A DNA stretch of 64,000 nt, taken from contig OZ026547.1 of the NCBI GenBank assembly GCA_964020155.1, forward strand, positions 5,703,009-5,767,008. The letters run 5' to 3'. Origin of the DNA: Chondrilla cf. caribensis (Eukaryota; Porifera; Demospongiae; Chondrillida; Chondrillidae). Below are positions 35,432 through 47,500 of this stretch, piece by piece. Positions within the stretch are counted from its first letter, which is position 1. Every line of letters starts with the position of its first letter. Under the pieces are notes generated by a model. That model saw only the letters and a program-made list of their open reading frames with translations. It did not search any database and was not told the origin of the DNA. The position numbers and the translations under genes were made by a program.

Positions 35432-37200
35432 TTAACTACCATCAATTTACAAACATTGGATCTGAAATCAATATTCCAAAAATAATACAAATATATCACT
35501 ACTATTGCTATATTCTTGTAATCAGTTAAATAATTAAACTGAGCATAACTTACCAAGATAATGATTATACTATTGTATAACATAATCTTAGGAACATTCT
35601 TTCTGGAAAATCAATAAGACTTGGTAATAAAGGCGGACCCTGCTTAAAATCTAAGTCGATCTAAATATAGTATATTTTAAGAGTAAGTGAAATCGGAATC
35701 CACACCTTTCAACAATGATTAATTGGAGTGTCAAAGATAATACATTCCATTCACACGCCAATAAACAGGTGTACATAATGACATGTAGTATAATCATATA
35801 GCTAATGAAGGTTAATAATAAATGATCCATTACGATCCTAATAAACATAGCAACTTAATGTATGCAACACTTGACCAATAGCCAAGTGTGTGAAACGTAG
35901 GTTAATGACATGTACTGTTGAATATAACTGCTTAACATCACAATATATATAATCGGCGCCAATAAATTTATCTTTCAATATTGCCCGAAACTCCATATCT
36001 TGAGTAATAAATTAATACTGATAAGTAATGTAATGTGCAAGAATCATAATAATAAGAAGTATATAAGGATAATATGTATAATAAATGGCACCATGCAGCT
36101 TTGCTTCAATATTTCATACAATGCCTTGCCTAAGAATATATATTATGGCATAGAAATATAGTTAATAGTTATAAGAAATAATAGTTTGATCTGTTCTGCT
36201 ATGTACATGAGAGCAGTAATTATGTGCGTATGAATTGCTGCATGACATATTTACATGATAATAGCTGCTAGAGTGGAAGTAAGAGTGTGGAAGATTATCA
36301 TTCAAATTACTTCAATCACTTGCATCTTACTTCATGGTTGTCTGTTAAACATCGCAAGCATGTTCTGCTATGAACAACAAGGACAAAGTTTTTCAATACT
36401 CAAATAATGAGTATTGAAAAACTTTCCTATTATGTGAGCACTGTACTGATGAGACCCCAATGGCAAAATAATACTATTGCAGTGTCTATGAGATTTTGGC
36501 AAGGCGTAATTCTTGCAAATTGCTTAACTTAGACTCTTTGTGCTTTTATTTTCGCAAATAGCAAGTTTATTTTGTTTCTAGCATTTCTAAGATCCTTTTG
36601 CCATGTAGTATGCTGCAGAAGAGAATTGGAGCTACTCAAACAACACCTTGGCAGAGATTTTGGCTATGTGGTTTTGCTTAAGAATATAACAGGCTGTGCC
36701 TGAAATATTCCTTGATATTCTGAGGTATCATGACAAGCTTTGACTACAGGTTGTTGTTAAATTTATCCTCCAATAGGTGAAAATCACCCTTTCCTACAAG
36801 GGCAGCCAAAATATGTTAAATTTTGTGAACCCAACCTCCATCACTAAATTCACAACATTTGTATCCCATAAAAGTTGGCACACTGTGATATATTACTGCA
36901 TGATTACTTAGTGTGGGTTCTCCCATTAACTGGCTATATACATCAATTGGTATGTAAACTTTATTAGGGGCTTCAATACAGGTGCACTTGCAGCAATATC
37001 ATGACAAATATTAGACGAATCGAATTGTTGCAGTAGAGAATTATACATAGAATAATGGTGAAGATATTCATAAATTTATGATATGCTTGATGCACATACA
37101 ACAACTATTATGCAACACAAAGGTGCTATTATTAACAAAATTAGTAAAATATCACTGTGATTGAAGCCACACAGTTTTGTGATGTCACCAGTGGGAGAAT
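35432..37200. other. 3' flank of gene F and intergenic DNA
   Basis: A block TTAATTGGAGTGTCAAAGAT (35718) is shared with the 3' flanks of genes C (12323) and G (48331). Otherwise AT-rich, with no gene seen. Confidence 0.4.
36385..36425. repeat. Perfect 18-bp hairpin, 5-nt loop
   Basis: AAAGTTTTTCAATACTCA, loop AATAA, then the exact reverse complement. Confidence 0.85.
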
Positions 37201-37204
37201 GCCA

Positions 37205-37285
37205 ATTATGTGCACACAGGAGAGGTCGTGGTGACAAGCACAATAATTGAAATTTTTTGGCTTGTCACCATTAGGCCCATAGCAT
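37205..37285. repeat. Left stump of a 360-bp satellite unit
   Basis: TATGTGCACACAGGAGAGGT through 'ggcttgtcacca..aggcccatagca' is a piece of the 360-bp unit. It lies directly left of the 187-bp array, while the main 360-bp array begins directly right of it. Confidence 0.75.
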
Positions 37286-40270
37286 ATGAAAACGCTAAGC
37301 ACCTTTTTGCATAGCTCAAGGGGGAGGGGGAGTGTCAACTTGATATTTTAGACAGACCTAGCTGGGGACATGAACTAACGTCTTAAACAATTCCCATCTC
37401 ATTAAATGGACCGTAACTCCAGCTACATTTGAAGGTGCTAAATATATTTTCAATGTATGGGAGAGTATAGGAGAGAAAACACTAAGCACCTTTTTGCATA
37501 GCTCATGGGGGAGGGGGAGTGTCAAATTGATCTTTTAGACAGACCTAGCTGGGGACGTGAACTAACTTCTTAAGGAATTCCCATCTCAATAGGTGGCCCA
37601 TAACTCCAGCTACATTCAAAGGTGCTTAATATATTTTCAATGTATGGGAAAGTATAGGAGAGAAAACGCTAAGCACCTTTTTGAATAGTTCATGGGGGAG
37701 GGGGAGTGTCAAATTGATAATTTAGACAGACCTAGCCGGGGACGTGAACTAACTTCTGAAACAATTCCCATCTCATTAGATGGCCCGTAACTCCAGCTAC
37801 ATTCGAAGGTGCTTAATATATTTTCAATGTATGGGAAAGTATAGGAGAGAAAACGCTAAGCACCTTGTTGCATAGCTCATGGGGGAGGGGGCGTGTCAAC
37901 TACATATTTTAGACAGACCTAGCTGGGGATGTGAACTAACTTGTGAAACAATTCCCATCTCAATAGACGGCCCGTAACCCCAGCTACATTCGAAGGTGCT
38001 TAATATATTTTCAATGTATGGGAAAGTATAGGAGAGAAAACGCTAATCACCTTTTTGCATAGCTCATGGGGGAGGGGGCGTGTCAAGTTGATATTTCAGA
38101 CAAACCTAGCTGGGGACGTGAACTAACTTTTGAAACAATTCTCATCTCATTTAATGGACCGTAACTCCAGCTACATTCGAAGGTGCTTAATATATTTTCA
38201 ATGTATGGGAGAGTATAGGAGAGAAAAAAAGTTAAGCACCTTTTTGAATAGCTCATGGAGGAGGGGGCGTGTCAAATTGATAATTTAGACAGACCTAGCC
38301 GGGGACGTGAACTAACTTCTGAAACAATTCCCATCTCATTAGATGGCCCGTAACTCCAGCTACATTCGAAGGTGCTTAATATATTTTCAATGTATGGGAG
38401 AGTATAGGAGAGAAAACGCTAAGCACCTTTTTGCATAGCTCATGGGGGAGGGGGAGTGTCAAGTTGATATTTCAGATAAACCTAGCTGGGGACGTGAACT
38501 AACTTTTGAAACAATTCCTATCTCAATAGACGGTCCGTAACCCCAGCTACATTCGAAGGTGCTTAATATATTTTCAATGTATGGGAAAGTATAGGAGAGA
38601 AAACGCTAAGCACCTTTTTGAATAGTTCATGGGGGAGGGGGAGTGTCAAATTGATAATTTAGACAGACCTAGCCGGGGACGTGAACTAACTTCTGAAGCA
38701 ATTCCCATCTCATTAGATGGCCCGTAACTCCAGCTACATTCGAAGGTGCTTAATATATTTTCAATGTATGGGAAAGTATAGGAGAGAAAACGCTAAGCAC
38801 CTTTTTGAATAGCTCATGGGGGAGGGGGCGTGTCAACTACATACTTTAGACAGACCTAGCTGGGGACGTGAACTAACTTCTGAAACAATTCCTATCTCAA
38901 TAGACGGCCCGTAACTCCAGCTACATTCGAAGGTGCTTAATATATTTTCAATGTATGGGAGAGTATAGGAGAGAAAACGCTAATCACCTTTTTGCATAGC
39001 TCATGGGGAGGGGGCGTGTCAAGTTGATATTTCAGATAAACCTAGCTGGGGACGTGAACTAACTTTTGAAACAATTCCTATCTCAATAGACGGTCCGTAA
39101 CCCCAGCTACATTCGAAGGTGCTTAATATATTTTCAATGTATGGGAAAGTATAGGAGAGAAAACGCTAATCACCTTTTTGCATAGCTCATGGGGGAGGGG
39201 GAGTGTCAACTTGATATTTCAGACAAACCTAGCTGGGGACGTGAACTAACTTTTGAAACAATTCTCATCTCATTAAATGGACCGTAACTTCTGCTACATT
39301 CGAAGGTGTTTAATATATTTTCAATGTATGGGAGAGTATAGGAGAGAAAAAAAGTTAAGCACCTTTTTGAATAGCTCATGGAGGAGGGGGCGTGTCAAGT
39401 TGTTATTTTAGACAAACCTAGCTGGGGACGTGAACATACTTCTGAAACAATTCCCATCTCAATAGGCGGCCCGTAACTCCAGCTACATTCGAAGGTACTT
39501 AATATAATTTCAATGTATGGGAAAGTATAGGAGAGAAAACGCTAAGCACCTTTTTGCATAGCTCAAGAGAGGGCGAGTGTCAAGTTGTTATTTTAGACAG
39601 ACCTAGCTGGGGACGTGAACTAACTTCTGAAACAATTCCCATCTCATTAGGTGGTCTGTAAATCCAGCTACATTCGAAGGTGATTAATATATTTTCAATG
39701 TATGGGAGAGTATAGGAGAGAAAACGCTAAGCACCTTTTTGCATAGCTCATGGGGGAGGGTGTGTGTCAATATTACATTTTAGACAGACCTAGCTGGGGA
39801 AGTGAACTAACTTCTGAAACAATTCCTATCTGAATAGGCGGCCCGTAACTCCAGCTACATTCGAAGGTGCTTAATATATTTTCAATGTATAGGAGAGTAT
39901 AGGAGAGAAAACGCTAAGCACCCTTTTGCGTAGCTCAAGGGTGAGGGGGCATGTCAAGTTGTTATTTTAGACAATCCTAGCTGGGGACATGTACTAACGT
40001 CTTAAAGAATTCCCATCTCAATAGGTGGCCCGTAACTCCAGCTACATTCGAAGGTGCTTAGTATATTTCAATGTATGGGAGAGTATAGGAGAGAAAACGC
40101 TAAGCACCTTTTGCATAGCTCATGAGGGAGGGGGCGTGTCAACTTCATATGTTAGACATCATTAGTTGGGGATGTGAACTAACTTCTGAAACAATTCCCA
40201 TCTCAATAGATGGATCATAACCACAGCTACATTCGAAGATGCTTAATATAATTTCAATGCATGGGGGAGT
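37286..40270. repeat. 187-bp satellite array, about 16 copies
   Basis: Successive 'gctaagcacctttttg' landmarks are 187 bp apart (37295, 37482, 37669, 37856). Each unit carries GGGGGAGGGGG, AGACAGACCTAGCTGGGGAC and TAACTCCAGCTACATTCGAA. Units differ by a few per cent, and several variants alternate, suggesting higher-order amplification. No coding content. Confidence 0.95.
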
Positions 40271-43200
40271 ATACGTATTGAAATGTACATACAAATGTAT
40301 AATGTTATGTGCCATATGGTCACCTGGCAGAATTTTCATCCTCAACAAAACCTATCATTTTTGGTATCAAAAGAACTGTATTAGTTCCAGGAGTGTGTCC
40401 GTGCATTCGTATTAAATCTATGATGCATTATGTGCACACAGGAGAGGTCGTGGTGACAAGCATAACAAGTAATTCGAGTTCAAAAACTCGTGGGGCTGCC
40501 GCCCCCCGCACTCGAATTACTTGCGCGTATTTCTTAGGTTCAGAAGAACCTTCGCTGAAGTTATTACGTTCGGCGAAGCTTCAGGGCACGAATTCTAGCC
40601 CAAATTCAAATTGTCGGCGTTCGAAATCGGCCATCTTTATTTCGCGCAATATAAATTCTAACATAAATTCATTGTTGCGATTACGCGTAGGAACACATAT
40701 TATATATATATATATCTATATATCTATCTATATATCGGACGAGCGTTACATACCGGAAGTCGAAATGAAAACAATATAGGGGCTGCCACAGGCAGCCCCT
40801 AAAAATTGACATTTTTGGCTTGTCACCACGAGGCCCATACCACACCCAGGACGGTTTGCATGCATTCCAAATTGTGTTGGTGAGTTGGGGACAGACACTG
40901 GGCAGCCCTTGGTGACCAGCAACTTGATGTCAAATCACCTGAGTTATCACTACAAGGCGTATTACACTTATATTGAAATGTACATACAAATGTATAATGT
41001 TATGTGCCATATGGTCACCTGGCAGAATTTTCATCCTCAACAAAACCTATCATTTTTGGTATCAAAAGAACTGTATTAGTTCCAGGAGTGTGTCCGTGCA
41101 TTCGTATTAGATCTATGATGCACTATGTGCATGCAGGATAGGTCGTGGTGACAAGGATAAAAATTGACATTTTTTGGCTTGTCACCACGAGTTCCATAGC
41201 ACACCCAGGACGGTTTGCATGCATCCCAAATTGTGTTGGTGAGTTGGGGACAGACACTGGGCAGCCCTTGGTGACCAGCAACTTGATGTCAAATCACCTG
41301 AGTTATCACCACAAGGCGTATAATTACACTTATATTGAAATGTACATACAAATGTATAATGTTATGTGCTATATGGTCACCTGGCAGAATTTTCATCCTC
41401 AACAAAACCTATCATTTTTGGTATCAAAAGGACTGTATTAGTTCCAGGAGTGTGTCCGTGCATTCGTATTAGATCTATGATGCACTATGTGCACACAGGA
41501 GAGGTCGTGGTGACAAGCATAAAAATTGACATTTTTTGGCTTGTCACCACGAGGCCCATACCACACCCAGGATGGTTTGCATGCATCCCAAATTGTGTTG
41601 GTGAGTTGGGGACAGACACTGGGCAGCCCATGGTGACCAGCAACTTGATGTCATATCACCTGAGTTATCACTACAAGGCGTATTACACTTATATTGAAAT
41701 GTACATACAAATGTATAATGTTATGTGCCATATGGTCACCTGGCAGAATTTTCATCCTCAACAAAACCTATCATTTTTGGTATCAAAAGAACTGTATTAG
41801 TTCCAGGAGTGTGTCCGTGCATTCGTATTAGATCTATGATGCACTATGTGCATGCAGGATAGGTCGTGGTGACAAGGATAAAAATTGACATTTTTTGGCT
41901 TGTCACCACGAGTTCCATAGCACACCCAGGACGGTTTGCATGCATCCCAAATTGTGTTGGTGAGTTGGGGACAGACACTGGGCAGCCCTTGGTGACCAGC
42001 AACTTGATGTCAATTCACCTGAGTTATCACCACAAGGCGTATAATTACACTTATATTGAAATGTACATACAAATGTATAATGTTATGTGCTATATGGTCA
42101 CCTGGCAGAATTTTCATCCTCAACAAAACCTATCATTTTTGGTATCAAAAGGACTGTATTAGTTCCAGGAGTGTGTCCGTGCATTCGTATTAGATCTATG
42201 ATGCACTATGTGCATGCAGGATAGGTCGTGGTGACAAGGATAAAAATTGACATTTTTTGGCTTGTCACCACGAGGCCCATACCACACCCAGGACGGTTTG
42301 CGTGCATCCCAAATTGTGTTGGTGAGTTGGGGACAGACACTGGGCAGCCCTTGGTGACCAGCAACTTGATGTCAAATCACCTGAGTTATCACCACAAGGC
42401 GTATTACACTTATATTGAAATGTACATACAAATGTATAATGCTATGTGCCATATGGTCACCTGGCAGAATTTTCATCCTCAACAAAACCTATCATTTTTG
42501 GTATCAAAAGGACTGTATTAGTTCCAGGAGTGTGTCCGTGCATTCGTATTAGATCTATGATGCACTATGTGCATGCAGGATAGGTCGTGGTGACAAGGAT
42601 AAAAATTGACATTTTTTGGCTTGTCACCACGAGTTCCATAGCACACCCAGGACGGTTTGCATGCATCCCAAATTGTGTTGGTGAGTTGGGCACAGACACT
42701 GGGCAGCCCTTGGTGACCAGCAACTTGATGTCAAATCACCTGAGTTATCACTACAAGGCGTATTACACTTATATTGAAATGTACATACAAATGTATAATG
42801 TTATGTGCTATATGGTCACCTGGCAGAATTTTCATCCTCAACAAAACCTATCATTTTTGGTATCAAAAGGACTGTATTAGTTCCAGGAGTGTGTCCGTGC
42901 ATTCGTATTAGATCTATGATGCATTATGTGCACACAGGAGAGGTCGTGGTGACAAGCATAAAAATTGACATTTTTTGGCTTGTCACCACGAGGCCCATAG
43001 CACACCCAGGACGGTTTGCGTGCATCCCAAATTGTGTTGGTGAGTTGGGGACAGACACTGGGCAGCCCTTGGTGACCAGCAACTTGATGTCAAATCACCT
43101 GAGTTATCACTACAAGGTGTATTACACTCATATTGAAATGTACATGTACTGTATTAGTTCCAGGAGTGTGTCCGTGCATTCATATTAGATCTATGATTCA

Positions 43201-43290
43201 TTATGTGCACACAGGACACCCAGGACGGTTTGCATGCATCCCAAATTGTGTTAGTGAGTTGGGGACAGACACTGGGCAGCCCTAATATTG
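40271..43290. repeat. 360-bp satellite array, about 8 copies
   Basis: Landmark 'aaaattgacattttttggcttgtcacc' recurs at about 360-bp spacing (for example 41157, 41521, 41878, 42241, 42600, 42959). Units are about 97-99% alike. Each has a 97-98 codon open frame ending in a stop, which I treat as non-coding. The last unit is truncated at 43290, and the first is interrupted by a MITE. Confidence 0.95.
40466..40799 (+). mobile_element. TAA-target MITE inserted in the satellite, with empty sites
   Basis: Full-length copy from CAAGTAATTCGAG to the hairpin GGGGCTGCCACAGGCAGCCC, flanked by TAA (40463-40465 and 40800-40802). Uninterrupted satellite units read GCATAAAAATTGAC at this spot, so the empty site has a single TAA. 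This proves the element ends and the 3-bp duplication. Confidence 0.9.
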
Positions 43291-44060
43291 AAAACCGTTT
43301 CTAATGGTAGAGATTTTGCTACCACAGAACAAATGCAGTTAAATGCAATGGTGAAATTCTGATCACTGGTATAACAACCCACACTTAGCTGACTACACTG
43401 TCAGGTAATTAGTCGCTATTTCCAGGGGGGCATGGTTGACACTTAGAAAGAAGAAAGTGTCCAACACTTATACGTTAAAGTGAATTATGAAAAGTTACCA
43501 GAATTATGTATGCCATAATCAAGTACACCCTGTAACATCATCAATCATGTGCATGCTACAATATTAATGTCTCCAGGTTAGAACAACAAGAGAGAGTGTA
43601 GACTCAGCGGCATGGGAAATTTTACAATTTATATCGTACGTCTAAATACCCAATTTCTCCCTACGCGTGCTTACATTGCCTACCCAATTTTAAGGACTTG
43701 GGAAAATTTCGAGGCTTCATAAAAAGAAAATTCCAATAAGACCAATCATTCTTCTGTCGAATGCATGCTCCTACATATACAGTGCCACCAAAGTATTTTG
43801 CCACTTAAAATGACGGTCCGGATCATCTGAAGTCATTTGATAACATTAATGAATAACTTCATCCTGTGCTACCAAACGTGGCGAGATGGTGACACCATTT
43901 ATGGTGGGAGGCCATTCCCAACAATTTGATTGTTTACACAGTCTACAAAATTGAATTATGGGAAGCCATACAGTTATTTTATTAGTGGTCCAATGCGTTC
44001 AATGCTAAATCAGTTACAACATCCTTAACAATGTCATACAATGTTAATGAAGTTAAAAGG
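43291..44060. other. Intergenic region before gene G, no gene recognised
   Basis: Unique sequence with no convincing frame. The shared upstream block of the collagen-like genes begins near 44060 (AGGTCACT, then CCATGAACAGTC). Confidence 0.4.
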
Positions 44061-44249
44061 CAAATCAGGAGGTCACTATATACCTGTAAGCAGTACTCCA
44101 TGAACAGTCAGGAAATTCAACACTGTTTAGTGACCGAATACAAAAACAAATATGTCTACAGTACTCTCGATGCAAGGTTTACTGAGAATGTATAACGTGA
44201 TATGATGAGGGTTGAAGGCAGGTAAGCAAATCCTGAAATGTTTGCACTC

Positions 44250-44318
44250 ACTCACACGCCCACATGCACACACGCACACATGCACGCATACACACACACA
44301 CACGTACACACACACAAT
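44250..44318. repeat. Interrupted (CA)n tract upstream of gene G
   Basis: CA-rich tract on the coding strand, about 275 bp upstream of the gene G start. Confidence 0.85.
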
Positions 44319-44534
44319 TGAATCAACCTGTTTACACTTAAGCAGATTTACTAAGGATTCCACCTTCATGCATGTGTGGGTATGGGGTTCTCATATCAAT
44401 ATTCATTTCCTGTTCTTTTCAAGGGAACACAGCATACACATAGCTACATATACATTGAGCATACCTAGAAATACTCAATGAATTACATTAAAAGTTGTCC
44501 TGTCCTACAGTGACTATTAGACCTGCCTGTAGTG

Positions 44535-44549
44535 TTGTGGTTACCACAA
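44535..44549 (+). promoter_or_regulatory. Gene G promoter palindrome; TATA box altered
   Basis: TTGTGGTTACCACAA is intact. The TATA position reads TATTAGAC. The upstream block is present as AATGAATTACATTAAAAGTT. Confidence 0.65.
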
Positions 44550-44591
44550 ACTTCCACTGAGACAGTCGAAGTATTGACTGGATCTACAGTT

Positions 44592-47500
44592 ATGGCTCCA
44601 AGTATTAAGGTCTTTATACAAGTGATTATTTTGTTTTGTGTGGTGCCTTCCATTATGGGGGGTGCCAGTGATTGGCAAAAAGCATTTTCACAACTTGAAA
44701 ACAAAGTGAATGTGCAACAAGTAGAAATCGAATCACTGCACTGGATGATAAAACAGTTGGAGAAGAGACTGGAACCACTTGAAGCAAATGGTGAGTTTGG
44801 TGAGGTTCAAACTCTATCCAAAACTCACACTTCATATCTGTAAGTAAGGCCACAGTATGGCTGCCCGTTTAGATGTCCCGAGCAACAAATAACGCATCCC
44901 CTTTGAAAACCAAAATTTTCTGAGAGAATTTACTTGGAAAAAAAAATGAAAATTGTGGTCTTCATTGATTCAAGGTAGCTAAGTTAACGATTTCTGTAAA
45001 GTTTTATTGAGTCAGAAGGAATTGGATTACAATTGGATTGGTCAACATTGGGGCAAGAACACTCCTCAAAACACCAGCACATAGGCAAAAGCAATAAGGT
45101 GCAATGGAGCTCATCTTGGCAAAGGCGATTATTAATCCCACCAGAAAGCGAGCGCTTCAGGAGCCTTAGTAACAGGTGATATAGTAGCCATATGCACAAT
45201 ATCGCACACTAAGCGGGCTTTAACTATTACATATATACATGGAACATTGAATGATTTCATTTTTTTCTTTTAAGCCGCTATTTCACCATTACTAAAGTGA
45301 AATATCGATATATTTGAAATAGAGACTGCAAAGTAACAAGTAATTCAAATTAAAAAACTCGTGGGGCCGCCCCCCGCACTCGAATTACTTGGGCGTCTTT
45401 ATTAGGTTCAGATGAACCTTCACTGAAGTTATTACGTTCGGGGAAGCTTCAGTGCACGAATTCTCGTGTGCGATATTGTGCATATGGCTATTTTATCACC
45501 TGTTACTATGGCTCTTCAAGCGCTCGCTTTCTGGTTGGATTAATAATTGCCTTTGCCATAGTAACAGGTGATATAATAGCCATATGCACAATATCGCACA
45601 CTAAGCGGGCTTTAACTATTACATATGTACATGGAACATTGAATGATTTAATTTTTTTTCTTTGGGGCCACTATTTTACCATCACTAAAGTGAAATATCA
45701 ATATATTTGAAATAGGAACTGCAAAGCAAAGAACTAAAAAGATCTTCAGGTGCAGTTGTTGAACGTCATCTTTAAAAATTATTGTCATATAGAAATCATC
45801 CTAAGATTTGGCAGCCATTTTGTCAACACCAGCAATGTTGACATGTCATGCTTGCAAAAGTTTATGTTATTGTTTACATGAATGGACAAATCTGGTTTTA
45901 TATTTCAGTATTTATTCAAGTTATAATCACTATTTGTGAGCGGATTTGAGAAAACGACCCACTTCGCGCAATATGTAAACAATAGCTTCAGGCCAAAACA
46001 CGCGCGCTGGTGATATTTCACGCAAATAGCGATTATTGCGTAATATGTGACCGTAGTCTATGCTCTACCTTCTGGCAAAGTTTCAAGTCCATACTCCTTT
46101 CCTAAAGCTGAAATGAGGACTTGAATTCTCTGTTACCGTGACACGCGTCCACCTGTACGGACTATACCGGAAATGTGACACGGTCAGTATACAAGAAGGT
46201 ATACGGAGTTATGGGAAACTCCCGGCCGTTGAACAACAAAACATCGTTGGCTGTTCTGCGGAGTTATGGGAAACTCCCGGCCGTTGAACAACAAAACATC
46301 GTTGGCTGTTCTGCGGAGTTATGGGAAACTCCCGGCCGTTGAACAACAAAACATCGTTGGCTGTTCTGCGCCGTATGTGCTCTCTTTCAGCGAACGCTTT
46401 TCGAAGTTGTAGCTTTCGCAGTTTTCCGTGATGAGTATAAGAGCTGTAGACACGGCAAAGGCCGTCAATTCGCTCATTGAGCTCGGTAACAATCAACAGG
46501 TCCTTCTAGAAGTTATCCAGGATTATTTTAGCTTACCTGGTGACCTATTTAGTCAGTATTTAGTGTTCTCCTTAATCTTCAGCTACAGTAACTCCCCAAG
46601 GTTCGAAGTCTTCAGCCACGCGTCGATGTCGATGTCGATTTCGATATCGATTAATCAATCTTGAATTTTGCTGCATGTGGCGCTCCATACACGTGATGGC
46701 CACTGTCAGCACCACTCTGCGTCCGCTGACTTTATTAGGAGGCCTCAATCAGCATCATATCTCGATATTTAGCCCGTCCTGTCGGCCATTTTGCGACAAG
46801 TTGAAATACGGTTAGTATGCGGAATAGTGTGGTAAACACCGGAAGTGAACATTCATTCGCCGTTTTCTCAAAACCAGTACAATCGTAATTTTGTACTTCG
46901 TGCAAACGTATCTCTAGAACGGAAGCAGCTATCGAAGCGAAATAAAGTGCAACATGAAGCTCATCAATCGCACGTTTAGAAGATAAGACTAACTCAAAAT
47001 CGCCAATCCGCGCGAAGTGGGTTGTTTTCTCAAATACGCTCACATTTAAAGGGAGGGTTTTGGGGCTGAATTCTTCGATTTCTTGAGTAGCATACACAGA
47101 AATCGCATCCAATGCAACTTCAGCAATAATAATATTATAGTATAATAGTTATAATACGTTTTCTTCCTCAAGTCTTCGGATTCTGCATTCTTATATATTT
47201 TGCATCCAAAAAGCTCCTTCCTCTCCATTTGACTGGAATTTACCTCAGTCCCAGTCTCGAAATAACCCTTAATGTCCTTTACCACACTGTTTGGAAAGGA
47301 TTTGAGAAATGATCCAGCACGTTTTAGTATATGATTTATACGTAATATTTCTATTGTAGTGAATATATCATTGATTGTGCTCAAATTCCCATTTACATTA
47401 TTACTAATCTTACATTATTCAAAATGAATACAATGTGCTAATCAATAATCAATCTTGTTAGTAATTTGGCTTTTGTAATTGTATTTAAACAAAAACAGGT

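Noticed and set aside
41145..42880. Five nearly identical 97-98 codon plus-strand frames
   Set aside because: They are one frame of the 360-bp satellite repeated with the unit. There are no splice sites, no recognisable domain, and the frame stops in every unit.
37286..43290. CRISPR-like regular repeats
   Set aside because: Units are contiguous satellites of 187 and 360 bp without unique spacers, in a eukaryotic genome.
46209..46496. 95-codon minus-strand frame
   Set aside because: Mostly the 55-bp tandem repeat read in three phases.
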